A stretch of DNA of 64,000 nt from Odontocerum albicorne. Lineage: Eukaryota; Arthropoda; Insecta; Trichoptera; Odontoceridae. The position numbers were made by a program, and so were the translations under genes. The stretch covers positions 35,163,789 through 35,227,788 of the forward strand of contig OX463847.1 of assembly GCA_949825065.1 (NCBI GenBank), written 5' to 3'. This document shows positions 45,816 through 57,719 of this stretch, in pieces; position 1 is the stretch's first letter, and each line of letters begins with the position of its first letter. The notes beneath the pieces are model-generated. The model was not told where the DNA came from. It made no database searches and saw nothing but the letters and a program-made list of their open reading frames with translations.

Positions 45816-47530
45816 TTGTACATTATTTTTTCGATATTTGGGGCCATATTTATCATCAGCATTCTTAAATCGCCGCGTTTCACTATAGACAATGTGTTTT
45901 TTTTTGTTAGTAAATTGCTGACAATGCTAAATCCTCTTTCAGCTAAATATGGTGGGAATGCAATGAAAAACTTCTTTGATGCAGCCCATAAAACCAAATA
46001 TAATGCTGAAATTTGCCTTTGAATCCAAAATTCTTGATATGAATTTTATTATTTCAGTGATAACTCTTCATTTGTTGACTATTCTATCAACTCCTCCTGC
46101 AGTGATAATTCTGCTGTTTGTAGGTTTGAGAAGGGTTCTAGGACCCAATCTGAAATGATCATGTTGAGGATATCCTGAAATCTATTTGTAAAATCTTCTT
46201 TAAGTGCTTCCAAATCCTAGCAAAATACCAGAATGTCGTCATCGTTTCTTTCCACAGAGGAAATATTTGGAAACTGATAGAATTGTCTTCGACCCAAATT
46301 TTGTTTGTACAAGGCAAGTTTTGAGACGAACACAGAAATAGCTACCTTTGCTTTGATCAAATTCAAATAATCTCCTTGCAGCTGTAGATTCGTTTCATTA
46401 AATTTATTATATAGATCAGTTAAATAAGCTATATCATTCTTAAATTTCAATAAATTCTCTCTTAACGAATCATCTTTGTTTACAAAAAAAAGGTTATAAC
46501 TGAGTCAATGAGGTCATAAAATATTTTTAGACAGGTACCCTTTGATAGCCAACGAACTGTGTGCAATAAATAGAAAACGATTGAAATCTTCGTCGTTTTC
46601 ATCACAAAGTTTTCTAAACAATCTTTAATTGAGAGCATTTCTTCTTATCTTGTTAACTGCTGTAATTACATACTGTTGTGAGGAATGAAGGCGATCACTA
46701 AGGTTTTTTACAGTCAAATGTTGTATGTGAATTACAAAATGCATGGCGACTACATTTGGTACCGCCTTTTTCAAATATAAAATCAACCCGCGGTATCGTT
46801 CAACCATTGCCGGAGCTCCATCGGTAGCAACGGACACCATATTATCCAGAGGAATACCTTTTTCTTAAAAATTGTGTTCCAATACGTCAAATATAGATTT
46901 TTCCTTGGTATCAGTTTATAATTTTTTTCATAATAACGTTCTTGACAATTTTTTTTCATATTTTATGAAGTGAACGTACACAAGAAGTAAAGATTCATTG
47001 TTTGGTAAAGCAGATGCATCGAGCTGTAAAGAAAACTCGGAAGTCTTAAAAAAGCCAGTTAGAGAACTCTCCACATCCTCGGACATTTCGCGGATTCGTC
47101 TCTGTACTGTATTATTGCTTAATGGGATTTTCTTAATAATATCAGACTATGGCTTGTGCAATACGCATAACATCACTCACAGCTGGCAGTATCAATTCTT
47201 CTCCAATAGTGTGCAGTTTTCCCGACTTAGTAATAAGCAAGGAAATGTTGTAAGAGTCACGTAACCTATCGTCTTGTTTGCTGAAAACATACCAGCTAAA
47301 GTTGGACGTCTCGAATGTTGTTCTTTGAGCATTTGAAAGTAAGATTAATTTTTATCTTTTCTGTCAGGGTGTATTTTGGTAAAATGTTCTTCTAATCGTG
47401 AAGACTTCATGGCTTCATTTGAGACAACTTTCTGGCAAATTGGTAATGTCTTGTTTGAGGGTGACTGACTAAAACCATATTTCAAATATTCGACATTATA
47501 CTGTCTACATTTTTTCTTTGAATCTGACAT
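45816..47530 (-). pseudogene. hAT transposase of ZBED5/SCAND3-like type, decayed
   Basis: hAT transposases excise and reinsert DNA elements, and this subfamily has been domesticated repeatedly as ZBED genes. The minus strand starts at about 47530 with MSDSKKKCRQYNVEYLKYGF and a BED-type zinc finger remnant (NEAMKSSRLEEHFTKIHPD) that lacks one expected Cys. Pieces then follow in order across several frames: SLQLDAS, VSVATDGAPAMVERYRG (first acidic catalytic region), HFVIHIQHLTVKNLSDRLHS (usual CVIHRQHL), and the C-terminal dimerisation block AERGFSIVSNLLTKKNTLS then RGDLRMLM, containing the catalytic Glu. At least five stops or frame changes. The terminal inverted repeats were not identified with confidence. 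Confidence 0.9.
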
Positions 47531-47839
47531 GGGTATATCTGTAAAAATAAAAACAATAAAAAAAATCTGATGTGGCCACTTCAGGACCAACCGTCACCAT
47601 AATTTATTTAAGTTATATAAATTTCAATTTTAAAATATAGTTTTAAATAACGATACCGCCTAACTATGGAAACGATATCCAAAATAGTAAGAAAATGTTG
47701 CAAAAATATGAAAAAAATATTAAGCTGTATCGAAAAATGTTGGAAATAAAAGTTGTTAGTTATAACTTGTTTAGTAACTTTTGAAAAATATTTTTTTTTC
47801 AAATAATTTTTTTTTTTAGTATTAATCAAACTTTTCAGC

Positions 47840-47950
47840 GCGTTCTTGCGAGCATTGCCCAGGAGGGCGGCAGATGCTCCTAAACGCCCCCTGAATTTAT
47901 CTTGGACCAAAAACACCTTGAATTTATATTTTCGAGTTAATTTTTTTTAA
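47840..47950 (-). other. Possible 5' flank or end of the hAT element
   Basis: A less AT-rich segment (gcgcgttcttgcgagcattg, then aggagggcggcagatgctcc) lies upstream of the hAT coding region. It has the look of the subterminal region of hAT elements. No matching inverted repeat was found on the other side, near 45.5-45.8 kb, which is occupied by a SINE. Confidence 0.3.
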
Positions 47951-48197
47951 TTAATTTTCATGTAATTAAATTTATTAAACAAAAACATTTCGTATATTAT
48001 TTCTTTTTTTCACTTGTCCTGAGAATTTTTTATAGTTAAACTTGTAGATGTTTTTGCATTTTTTTTGCTATTTCGAAGCAAGACATAAACCTCTGCTAAA
48101 AAGGAAGGTTTTATAAAAATAAATAGTCTATTTCTCTGTGCAAGTTCAATATAAAAAATCAGTGATCATAATATCGTAACGTATCTTGCAGCATATA

Positions 48198-49483
48198 TTA
48201 GGTCCTTACATATGAAATTGGCGTTTTGCCGTACTGGCAACTTTGATCTCAAATATCTTCTCTTTGGTTAGGAATTCCAAATTAAAATTTATACAGCTAT
48301 TTACTCAAGTATTTGTGTTTCGAAAATTATAATTCATTTGTTTTTTCCTCAATTGTTTTTTTTCTTTGCGTCACTCAGTTTACAAAATGGAAAACTTGAA
48401 ATATCGCGTTATTTACGAGTACGAGTTCCACCGTGGCACCAGTGCTGCAGAAACGGCTCGAAGGATTAATGATGTGTATGGTGACGGTGCCGCAAAAGAA
48501 AACACAGTGCGTTTTTGGTTCCAACGTTTTCGTTCTGGAAATTTCGATCTGCAGAAAAAGCCCCGTGGACGGCCGGGGACCAAAGTTGATAATGAAGAAT
48601 TGAAGGCTATTGTGGAAGCGGATCCATCGCAAACCACGTCCGAGTTAGCTGCAGGCTGCGGTGTTAGTGATAAAACTGTTTTAATCCACTTGAAGCAAAT
48701 TGGGAAGGTGAAAAAGCTTGAAAGGTGGGTACCTCACGAATTGAGTGAAGCAAATCAACAAACGCGCGTTGACTGCTGCGTTGCATTACTCAACCGGCAC
48801 AATAATGAAGGGATTTTGAATCGAATCATTACCTGTGATGAAAAGTGGATCCTGTATGATAATCGGAAGCGCTCATCGCAATAGCTGAACCCTGCCGAAC
48901 CAGCCAAACCATGCCCCAAGCGAAAATTGACTCCAAAAAAGTTACTTGTGAGCGTTTGGTGGACTAGTGCTGGTGTCGTTCACTACAGCTTTCTTAAATC
49001 TGGCCAGACGATTACGGCAGATGTCTATTGTCAGCAACTGCAAACCATGATGGAAAAGCTAGCTGCTAAACAACCGAGGCTGGTTAATCGCTCTAGGCCA
49101 CTGCTGCTTCATGATAACGCTAGACCACACACTGCACAACAGACGGCTACCAAATTAGAAGAGCTTCAATTGGAATGTCTAAGACATCCACCGTACTCTC
49201 CGGACCTTGCCCCAACAGATTACTATTTTTTTCGAAATTTGGATAACTTCTTGCAAGGGAAAAATTCAACTCCGATGGGGCAGTCCAAACCGACTTCAAA
49301 GATTTTATTGATTCCCGTCCGAATGGTTTTTTTAGTAAAGGGATCGATGAACTACCTATGAGATGGCAAAAGTGCATAGATAGCAATGGTACATACTTTG
49401 ATTAAATAAATATATTATATTAAAAAAAAATCAACTTTATGTTCCTCCCAAACAAAACGCCAATTTCATATGTAAGGACCTAA
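48198..49483 (+). mobile_element. Mariner transposon, full-length, nearly intact
   Basis: 1286 bp with terminal inverted repeats of about 30 bp beginning ttaggtccttacatatgaaa at 48198 and ending, reversed, at 49483. Each is flanked by TA (48196-48197 and 49484-49485), the mariner target duplication. The two termini match almost perfectly, so the insertion is young. It contains one transposase gene with only two visible inactivating changes. Confidence 0.96.
48387..49405 (+). pseudogene. Mariner DD34D transposase with one stop and one frameshift
   Basis: The ATG at 48387 fits the family start (MENLKYRVIYEYEFHRGTSA). There is an N-terminal HTH region and the GRPG linker, then HELSEANQQTR. The catalytic Asp residues lie in ITCDEKWILYDN, LLHDNARPHTAQ and SPDLAPTDYYFFRNL. 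There are 34 residues between the last two Asp, the mariner D34D signature. The first lesion is TAG at 48882-48884, where the family usually has Trp. The second is a one-base loss in the A run at about 49260-49264, which moves the last third (ending at the TAA at 49403-49405) into another frame. Length without the lesions would be about 339 residues, normal for mariner. Inactive as it stands. Confidence 0.95.
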
Positions 49484-49485
49484 TA

Positions 49486-50690
49486 TTTGTATCCGTAAAA
49501 TTTGATAAATAAATTTTCTATAGAAGAAACTGCCAGGCCTATACAAGGACCTACCGCAACATAAAATGAGTTAAACCAACGTGAATTTCAGCTCTTGAAG
49601 CGGCAAAGGGAAGGAAAAATATTTTGACTAACGTAGAATTATACTTCAAAAGTTTTCATTATATGATATTGGTCGCAAGCTTTAATTTTTTAATAAATAT
49701 CTCGATGAATAAATTTCTCAAAAAATTATTTTACTAAAATTTAATCAGTTAAATATTAAACATTATCAAGGTTTCGCTTATTTTCGCCGTTCAAAGTCGT
49801 TGCGTAAAAGAAATTTGTGATTTTATTTATACATTTAAATATGAATTCATGCTTATTTCGACAATCTTCTCAAATAAATTTTCTATCTACACGAATTATT
49901 TAAAATCGTACATCAAATCTTTAAAACAATTTTTTAAAAATTTAACGTTATGAATTTAAAATATTTTTTATGTGTATTATATTTCGCTTTTTCCAAAACT
50001 TTCAACGCCTACGAAAGAAATATTTCCTTTAGACTTTTAAATTGAATCAATTTTAAAAATTATACTTTTCTTTATTAATTTGTTCTTTTTTAAATTATAT
50101 TTTTTGACAACCGAAATCAAATATTTTTGAAACACGTCTAATGTTTAAAAAAAACAATATCTGTTCCTTTTGAAAGATTTTAAAACAGTGAACCAATTAA
50201 TTGTAAATAAAACTCCCAAAAAAGATATAAAAAAATATTTTAACCGTTTTCTTTATAATATATATTTTACAATATCACACGATTAAAATATCCCATTTTA
50301 TAAATTGTTTAAATAAGAATTGACGTTTTTCTCCCATTATAATCAAATGTATAATAACTTATTGAAATAATATATGTTTAATGTAATTTTTTACCTTAAA
50401 TAAATTTTCCATAAGTATTTCAATGTACCTATAATATTTATTATATTTTTTGTAAGAAATTTCAGAGTTCTCGATTGATAGTCTTCAAATTTTAGTTGAA
50501 CGTACTAGTAGGAAGGGTGGGCTCGAAGGGGCGAATTTCGAAAACTTTCGAACTACGAATCCAATCGTAACGGTCGGTTACGAATTTTCTTCACCTTAAG
50601 TTCAGCTGAAATATTTGCGTTGTGGTTCCATACGGAGAAAAAAATACGAACATTTTAATAATTTAACTCCATCTGAAAAAAAAGAGAAAA
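49486..50690. other. No recognisable feature
   Basis: Strongly AT-rich. A GC-richer patch at 50505-50600 has no identifiable content. Confidence 0.45.
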
Positions 50691-50700
50691 AAGAAAAATC

Positions 50701-50845
50701 CTACCTTATTTCCGGCGCTGAGCAGCGACGGGGAGATTTTCACGACTGGCAATTTTAGTATCGAAAAGCGGTAAACTATTTTTAAAAGAATTTTCTTCAT
50801 AAGGCTCTCTCTCGATGGCTCCTCAAGTCCATGGGCACAACACAA
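50701..50845 (-). CDS. Speculative first coding exon
   Basis: On the minus strand a frame opens at 50845 and reads MCCAHGLEEPSRESLMKKIL, then FSILKLPVVKISPSLLSAG, reaching a potential splice donor (aaataag followed by gtagga) at about 50701. The piece is less AT-rich than the surroundings, and a promoter-like patch lies 150-450 bp upstream on that strand. No domain is recognised, a downstream exon was not found in the window, and the exact start is uncertain. Treat as a hypothesis. Confidence 0.2.
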
Positions 50846-50994
50846 AAGAAGTATATTAAAATATTACAAAAAGTTAAGGAAATTATTTACAAAATTAATT
50901 TAATTTAAAATTATCACTGATTTTAAAATGTTTTAAATAAAAACGCGATTTTGAGTGATTTTTATGAAATTGAGACTTTAAAAATTTTCCCTGA

Positions 50995-51300
50995 TGCACA
51001 CGGACAGTCGCCGGTGTCGTCGTGTTGCACGTTCCGAAGTCAGCAGGAAAATGAGCGCAGGGGTAGTTCTATGCAACTAGTAGGATGGCCATAAATAGGT
51101 ATTGCTGAGGTACCGCCTCCCGGGACTTTTCCGGAGGGAACCAATCAGAACATTGAACGTGTTACCAACAGACCCTACCTCTTCTACTACCCAATGCAGG
51201 TCACTGAGAGTGTATGTGTCTGCATCATTGTATGTTCAAGGAGGCTGTTGCCAGGACAACAGTTGCTAGGCAATGGTACATGTAGACCTGGGATTTCCAG
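50995..51300. promoter_or_regulatory. Candidate promoter/enhancer patch
   Basis: A relatively GC-rich island in AT-rich DNA. It holds a CCAAT box in the classical NF-Y context (ggaaccaatcagaa, 51137-51150). It also has a 14-bp X-box-like inverted motif gttgccaggacaac (about 51247), followed within a few bases by a second half-palindrome gttgctaggcaat (about 51263). RFX factors bind such motifs in ciliary gene promoters. A TATA-like cataaatagg lies at about 51091. Direction and target gene are unknown. Confidence 0.35.
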
Positions 51301-52656
51301 GAAAATTGAACGTTATTTTTCAATATTGATTTTTAAATCATCTCTTTCAACATACTTGTATCTCTTTCCTGCACTATTTTACCTGAAAAAAAAAGGGTTG
51401 GGTAGTTTGATATTTTTTAATTTTTATCACGTTTTAGAACTATAATATGTATAAAAAATTTAATTTTGAAATTTGTACAGTTTCATGGGATTGAAATTTT
51501 AAAAAGTTTCCGTAAATCGAAATATATGAGATGGCGTCTCACATGGGCAGGCAGAAAGATTTCTGTGTAGGAGGAATTAGAAAGACGCGGAAATCTTCGA
51601 CTAGGAGCTCAACAGATCAAGGTTTAAAGTATTGTACAATACAATTTTTTTTCAGCTCATATTATTACTTTTAACACGCCTTATGATTTTCTGTAACAAT
51701 CTTTTTGTAAAGAAATCATCGTCTTTGCCAATATTTTAAACTCTTTCAAAGTAGAATAATTTTGTTAAACGAAAAATATTTATGATCGTTTGATTTTGTA
51801 TTCCTTTTCAGGAATATTTTGAATAATGGTTTTGACAACTGTTTCTATTTACAATCACTAAAGGTTCTGAAAATGGACTGAAAAGAGTTTAAATATTTAG
51901 ACGTTTTAATTAACGAATAATACTTCCATTACATGAAATCGTAAAATAAAGACTTTTTATAAATAAAAGTAATCAAAGACGAGGATTTTTCATTGAAACG
52001 ACATTTCTTTGATAAATTCAAAATACAATGAAGTATTCCCGTTAAAGTTAGAACGTTTGTGTAATCTAAGCATTACATAAATCGATATTTGGTTGCTTTC
52101 TGTAAAGATGGGGAATTTAAATTCAATTTTTTATCTTATAAATACCTTCGTTTTAAACAATATTTCATCATAATTGTATAATATTGGCATTATACAAAGA
52201 CAAGCTATACCATACAGGTATACCTGTAGCATAAAAAATTTAATTAACTTTGTAAAGTTTAATACGGTTTATCTTACATTACCTTTGTATTGTCGTTTTG
52301 TGGAAGATCATGTTGAGGTAGTTGAGACAGGAGGGGATGTAAGTCGCATTGAGACAGGTCGAGTGTCAGACTGGAAACTTATCTTGGAATAGGGGGCGAT
52401 TGGAAATTTGAGTGTTGAATGACGTAACAGGAGAATTTGAAGACATTTGTTATAGCAAAGGGGTTTACAAATGAAAACGAGAAAAGTGTCTGAAAATGGA
52501 AGCATGATTGAAATAAAAATGTTTTCCTTGATACTGTATTTATAATATTCTTATAGTATTCAATGATACATGTTTATTCGTATGTATGTGTATGTATTAT
52601 TTTTATTTCAATTTAATTTTTCTACTTATATATTTAGCCTTTTTTGTACTTTTTGA
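51301..52656. other. No recognisable feature
   Basis: AT-rich. A short stretch at 51525-51600 (gagatggcgtctcacatggg) loosely resembles LINE tail text but is too weak to call. Confidence 0.4.
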
Positions 52657-52764
52657 TTTATGTTGTATTGTAGTTTCTTGTACACCAGTTGATTAATGTT
52701 GTATTGTGGTTTCTTGTACACCTGTTGATTTATGTTGTATTGTAATATCTTGTACACCAGTTGA
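52657..52764 (+). repeat. 36-bp tandem repeat, 3 copies
   Basis: The unit tttatgttgtattgtagttt plus cttgtacaccagttga is repeated three times with few changes. The period is a multiple of three, so a minus-strand frame shows repeated STGVQ..TIQHK, which is not evidence of a gene. Confidence 0.93.
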
Positions 52765-52834
52765 TTTATAACTATTGATATTATTTTGAAATATTTCTGT
52801 GAACATTAAAAGTCCTTCTCTTTTAATTATTACG

Positions 52835-52945
52835 CTTTCGTTGTGCCATATACAGAACAAACTGGTGGGCTTATTACCTTGTGTAGATATCACGATCAAC
52901 TAGAAAGGTAATAAACGGCAATAAACTCGCCAGGTGAAATAATAA
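52835..52945 (-). repeat. SINE family 1, rearranged tail
   Basis: The tail core caaactggtgggcttattac is followed closely by a second, plus-oriented piece cggcaataaactcgccagg, so two tails meet head-on over about 100 bp. Confidence 0.7.
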
Positions 52946-52959
52946 TTTTAAAAAAATAA

Positions 52960-53400
52960 AATTAATAGGTGTTAAAAATATCTGAAGTGAAATCCAGATT
53001 GATGTTACGCTTTTTTAAATTTAGTACCAAAAGGAAACATACGTATTTTGCATCATCTACGTTCATACACCTTCTCATACAACTCTTACGGTTTCTCTGA
53101 CCAATTGGATTTCCTTCTTTTAAAATTTTATTAATTTTATCCAATCACACTTTCCTTGGTCTTCTACTACACATTCCACTTCATTCATCTGTTCCACGTG
53201 CCCAACCCTCTCAGAATGCTTTTCTTTACCTTATTTAAACATCGGACATTAATTCTTATGGACTTTGTTACATACTTTGTCAAACTTTGTCACTCCGTGT
53301 ATTCTTCTCAGTATACGCATTTCTGCAGCATTTATTCGGTTCTGTTTATCCTTTCCACGTCCACGTTTTACTCCCATATATAAAGTTGGTCTAAAGTATT
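52960..53400 (-). pseudogene. LINE C-terminal remnant
   Basis: On the minus strand, YMGVKRGRGKDKQNRINAAE and EMRILRRIHGVTKFDKV are followed after frame changes by a VGHVEQMNE-like text, then DKINKILKEGNPIGQRNRKS and CMRRCMNVDDAKYVC. This is the full order of the insect LINE tail. RT catalytic motifs are absent here. It may be the 3' end of, or a separate insertion next to, the element at 53.7-56 kb. Confidence 0.75.
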
Positions 53401-53699
53401 ATTTTATTTTATTCTTGTTTTATCGTTTGAAACTTATTTGCAAACTTTACAGAGCGAAAACAGTTAATTTCATCGTTATAAAAGAATAATATTTTAATTT
53501 TATACGCCTCCTTTAGAATGATTAAATTTATAGCTAACTACATTTCCAATTTATTTCTTTTTCAATAATTCGTTTCTTTTTAACAAACTTCGTAGACAAT
53601 TCGTGTGTAAGATATATTTAAGGAATTTTCATTGTGCTTCTTCTTTCTTTTAAGTAAGACATGTGAACTGAAATGACTCTGAAGGTTTACATTTAATTT

Positions 53700-56000
53700 G
53701 TTCTAAGCTAACTTTTTATTTTTGTTGTATCTGCTGTAGGTTCTATTCCATAAGTCATGATAGGCTTCACATGTGATATTTAAATGTTGACACTACTTTT
53801 TGTTTTAATCTATTTATTATTTAGACCACATCTTTTAGGAATCCGAAGATAGCAAAGACTTTCTTTGCATGGTCTCTCATTTATGAGTGAAAATTTACTG
53901 TAGCTGATCAGATAGACACCTAAATATTTTAATACCATCACTTGTTCAATGCGTTTATCATCAATCATAAGTTGGCATGTCGTTAGATTTTTTGAGAATA
54001 TTAAACATTTATTTTTTCTACAGATATGACCATATTATATTTTTGTGATGAAATCTATGGAATATCTTTTGAAGGTTGTCTTCAGATTCTGTAAGGATTG
54101 TTGAACCATAATAAATGATACTAATTAAGTTGCCCCCTATTATTTAGCCGAACCCAAATGATGAGACATCTTTAACTATTATTATATTAAAGAGAAATCT
54201 ACTCAAATAGTCTCCCTCTATTATTCCTAAATCTATTCTTACTTAAGTATCGCTGTTAATGTTAATTTATTTTATTTTTCAAAATAAAAAAAATGAGTCT
54301 TGGCCAGTTGAATGTATTTGTTATTACTAAAATCATGAATGGGTGGTTTTATTAAATTCAATGCCTTCTGATCTGACAGAAAAAAAAGTTTCAGTTGTAG
54401 ATCTGTCTTTGCTAAATCCTTGCTGTCTATGCTCATGATGGACACCTATTGTTTTATTTTCAGAATGCTTGTAAAAAGTTTTGAAAGCGTTCCTAACAAG
54501 GATATTCCTCTGTAGTTTATATGTTTAGTTTTCTGTCCTTGACTAAAAACCAGAATAGTGATACTAGTACATCATTTATAGTGGATGAGAGACACGGGTA
54601 GAATTGTATTAAAGAAAATAAGCAGATGTTTGGATACGCTAGGCTATCGTGACCGAGTATGATTGTGAATGAAAGTCACATGTGCGTGTGTTGATTTATT
54701 GTGTGTAAACTGGCGCACTTCAGTAAGTACATCATTTTGACAGATCAAACTTCGAAAACGATCAGCAGTTTTTATCTATGTCTTATATTTAAAGCACAAA
54801 TTTTGTAAAATATTTAAAAATTGGTGATAAATAACACATTTAAGCTATTGAAAACCCTAAATTATAATGTAAATTGGTCTAAGAGTTAAACAAATCTGGA
54901 AGTGATTTCACCAGAAATCGAATCTGAGATATCCACACGAAATGCTAACCATTAGCTCACGGCTGCCGATATAAGGATAATCATGACCTTTTTTTTTAAC
55001 CTGGCGAGTTTATTGCCTTAATAAATAATCATGACCTTCCATATGTTCAAAAGTTCTTTCAGTATTTCATCCAGATATAGTATTTTTTTCCTACTTTTAA
55101 GTGCTTTTATGACCTGTCTAATCTCTGTATCTTAAATATAATTCTGAACTTAGTAAAATAAAGTGTTCTTATTTGAGATTTTTCGGCTCTTCAAAATATT
55201 TCTCCCCAATGTTCCACCTATCATTTTTAGGTTTGACTTTATTCATTCACGAATTTCATTTTTACCGTCTGTATTTTGCATATTTTTCTGAGCTCCGTAT
55301 ACGTCAAATTCAATATCTTTGGTGAGCTTAATCAAATAAACTATTTTGATTCCTTTTACAATATTTCAGAATCTAATTTACTTCGGACTCGCACAAATCT
55401 GACATGTTCTTCGGGGGTTGAGTTGCTTCTACAATTTAATTTTCCTTTTTACGGCTGCTAGAATTTGTACTTCTTTTGAAAATCATGTACTTGCTTTATA
55501 TTTTGTATTGACGTTTACTTTCCAGTATTCTAAAACTTTGAATACAGAATTATTTATGTTTGTTTTCATTTAACACACTGCTTCTTCTACAGTATTGACT
55601 TCCAGCATTATTTTTTTTTATCTTTATTCTGTTTTAATATAATTTAAAAGTTCTTTGATCTTCTATGACTTAATATTAAGTTTTTCACTGTACTATGGAT
55701 TTCGTCTACTTTTAAGATGTTTTTAAACATTTATCGTATGCAGAACGAGACTATGATCTGAACTAATATTAGCTGATGTAAGGGTTATCTTTTAATATAT
55801 CCTCAACATATAATAAATCATAACGAAAAATCCAGAAGCTCTCGCCTTTCTTAATTTTTGGCATTTCGTTAAAATTTTGAAACCTTGTAGTATAAGTTTT
55901 TTCGTCTTTTGGTAATTTTGATTTTCTGGGGCTGAAAGTCATTGTGACTTCCCGTGGGGTAATTACCTATATAACCTCCGTATTGTGCATCTCATCTTTT
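53700..56000 (-). pseudogene. RTE-like LINE with endonuclease-to-RT region, decayed
   Basis: Read right to left on the minus strand, recognisable pieces occur in the normal order across many frames. The end of the endonuclease is near 55.75 kb (ILVQIIV region, usual SSDH). A linker region reads VNVNTKYKAS and VQILAAVKR (about 55.5 kb). The text EIRQVIKALKSRK is at 55.1 kb and DEILKELLNIW at 55.05 kb. INYRGISLLGTLSKLFTSIL (54.5 kb) is the typical NYRGI..L....K motif, followed by the QGFSKDRST region (54.4 kb), and KYLGVYLI lies near 53.92 kb. The catalytic FADD block is not recognisable. Many stops. A SINE sits inside at 54885-55030. This is an old, long LINE copy. Confidence 0.75.
54885..55030 (-). 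repeat. SINE family 1 head and tail scrap within the LINE
   Basis: Plus strand reads tcaccagaaatcgaatctga, aaatgctaaccattagctca and cggctgccgatataagg, the reverse of a tRNA-like head. It is followed by aacctggcgagtttattgcc, a tail core in minus orientation. The order is unusual (head left, tail right with both reversed), implying two pieces or a rearrangement. Confidence 0.65.
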
Positions 56001-57455
56001 CAAAAAAGTTTTGCAGTATAATAGTATATAACTTTAAAATATAGGCTTAAACATTAAAAATGTATGCTGTCCATGATATTCGTTACATTTTTCAACAGCA
56101 CCACATTAGTCAAGTGACCCTCTTCTTTTCTTTCAGTTTCAATGTTTTCATGTGTTCATGAAACATCTAATTTTCATGAAATATCTGGTAATCTATCTTT
56201 CTCTATATATTTTCTTCCACTTATTCAAAGTTGACTATTGAATCTACTTGAAACGTAGATCAAATTTTGAAGACTGAATATTGACTACGAATTTAAATCC
56301 TAATCACTAAATTAGTTAATACTATTTAATATTTATCAAATGTGAAATGATATGAACATACCTTGAATATCTTGTTTTTCTCCTATTGAATAAACAATTT
56401 TTAACGTTGTTGAAACCAAAGTAATTGAAAACGTGCCGTGATTGACTGATGGTATTGGGTCGTCATAAAACTTGTCAAATAACTAACTAGGTGACTAATC
56501 GACTTGAAGACATTTTATTTATATTTTGTTTGAATTTGTCGTTCATTCATTTTGTCAACAAATACATTTTTTATAAATTCAGTGTTTTTTTAGTTCACAT
56601 TTTGCATTACACCTTGTCTTACTGGTAAGATTGGAATTTGATACACAAATTAATATTTTTTTGGCATATATGGTAAAGTAAATATTATATTTATTTATTA
56701 ACGCTAAAGTGTCCTTCACATAACACAGTTAAACTTCAAATAGATAAAGAAATAGTATCCTCCAAAAAATCTTAGAATTTTCAATACACATCATTTAATT
56801 AACAATACAAAAGTAATTAACAATACAATACTAAAAAACTTCAAAAATAGAAAATATAAACTCTCTCAATGGGACACTACAGGACAAGTTTCTAATATAA
56901 ATATTAAAATATACAAAGATTGAAAACATAAGTGACGTCAAACACTTTTAATTTGTGAGAATTAATGTTTAGTTAAGAAAAAAAACTATCTTTTTAACTC
57001 TGTATGATAATAAAATTCCATTTATTGCAATACAATATTTTTATACATTACATTTTGATTTTTCATTTGAGTGTTGTCAATTTCTTTATAATGTTTTAAT
57101 TTTTGTAAAAAAAATGTTGTATTTTATTAGAAGTATCAAAAGCCATTGTCAATAAACTGGTGGTTTGAAAAAATATTTTTAAAACCTGTATAAAACTTAA
57201 AATAATAATCATAAAATAAAAACCCGTACACCAGAATAGAATTTTTTATTTTATTTATTAAGTACAATAGGAAATCGATTCAGAATCCTTCAGACCATGT
57301 AGGTCGTTTTTCTTTAAAAAAAAATCTATTGAGTATGAAAACTTTCTTAGTTTATAAAAATTATTTAGTTCTTACAATTCTTTTAATGTGCTTTTTATAA
57401 GTTCCATAACAAGAATAATACTTTATTAACATGTTATTTATACACACCCTATCGA
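56001..57455. other. No recognisable feature
   Basis: AT-rich, with no supported gene or repeat. Confidence 0.5.
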
Positions 57456-57461
57456 AAAATT

Positions 57462-57683
57462 CTATTTGATTTCGTCTGCGTACAAACGTAGGAAAGGCGG
57501 ATTTGATGTGCAGCGGCTCATACCCTTATAGAAACACCCCCTGTGAATCAATGGTTCCCATTTTAATAGAGCTGGTAAAATGAAATATTTGGGTGCAATG
57601 GCTTCTGGAAATGAGGGTCTCAAGTATGTGCTGCCCATAAGAATTGGTGCGAAAAAAAACGAGTACAACATGATATTTCTCAT
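57462..57683 (-). other. Unassigned 73-codon frame, coding-like
   Basis: The minus-strand frame reads MGSTYLRPSFPEAIAPKYF, then LPALLKWEPLIHRGCFYKGM and ends RLYADEIK. Residue mix and lower AT content suggest a formerly coding sequence. Family not recognised. It lies beside the dispersed repeat at 57720-57935 and another coding-like minus frame at 58032-58505, so the three may be parts of one decayed element. Confidence 0.3.
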
Positions 57684-57719
57684 TGTTTAAACTAAGGACG
57701 ATGTATCTACTTCAGATCA

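Noticed and set aside
48375..48637. Minus-strand frames of 74-85 codons
   Set aside because: Antisense shadows of the mariner transposase.
52693..52899. Repeat protein STGVQ..TIQHK
   Set aside because: Produced by a three-copy 36-bp tandem repeat with no start context or conservation evidence.
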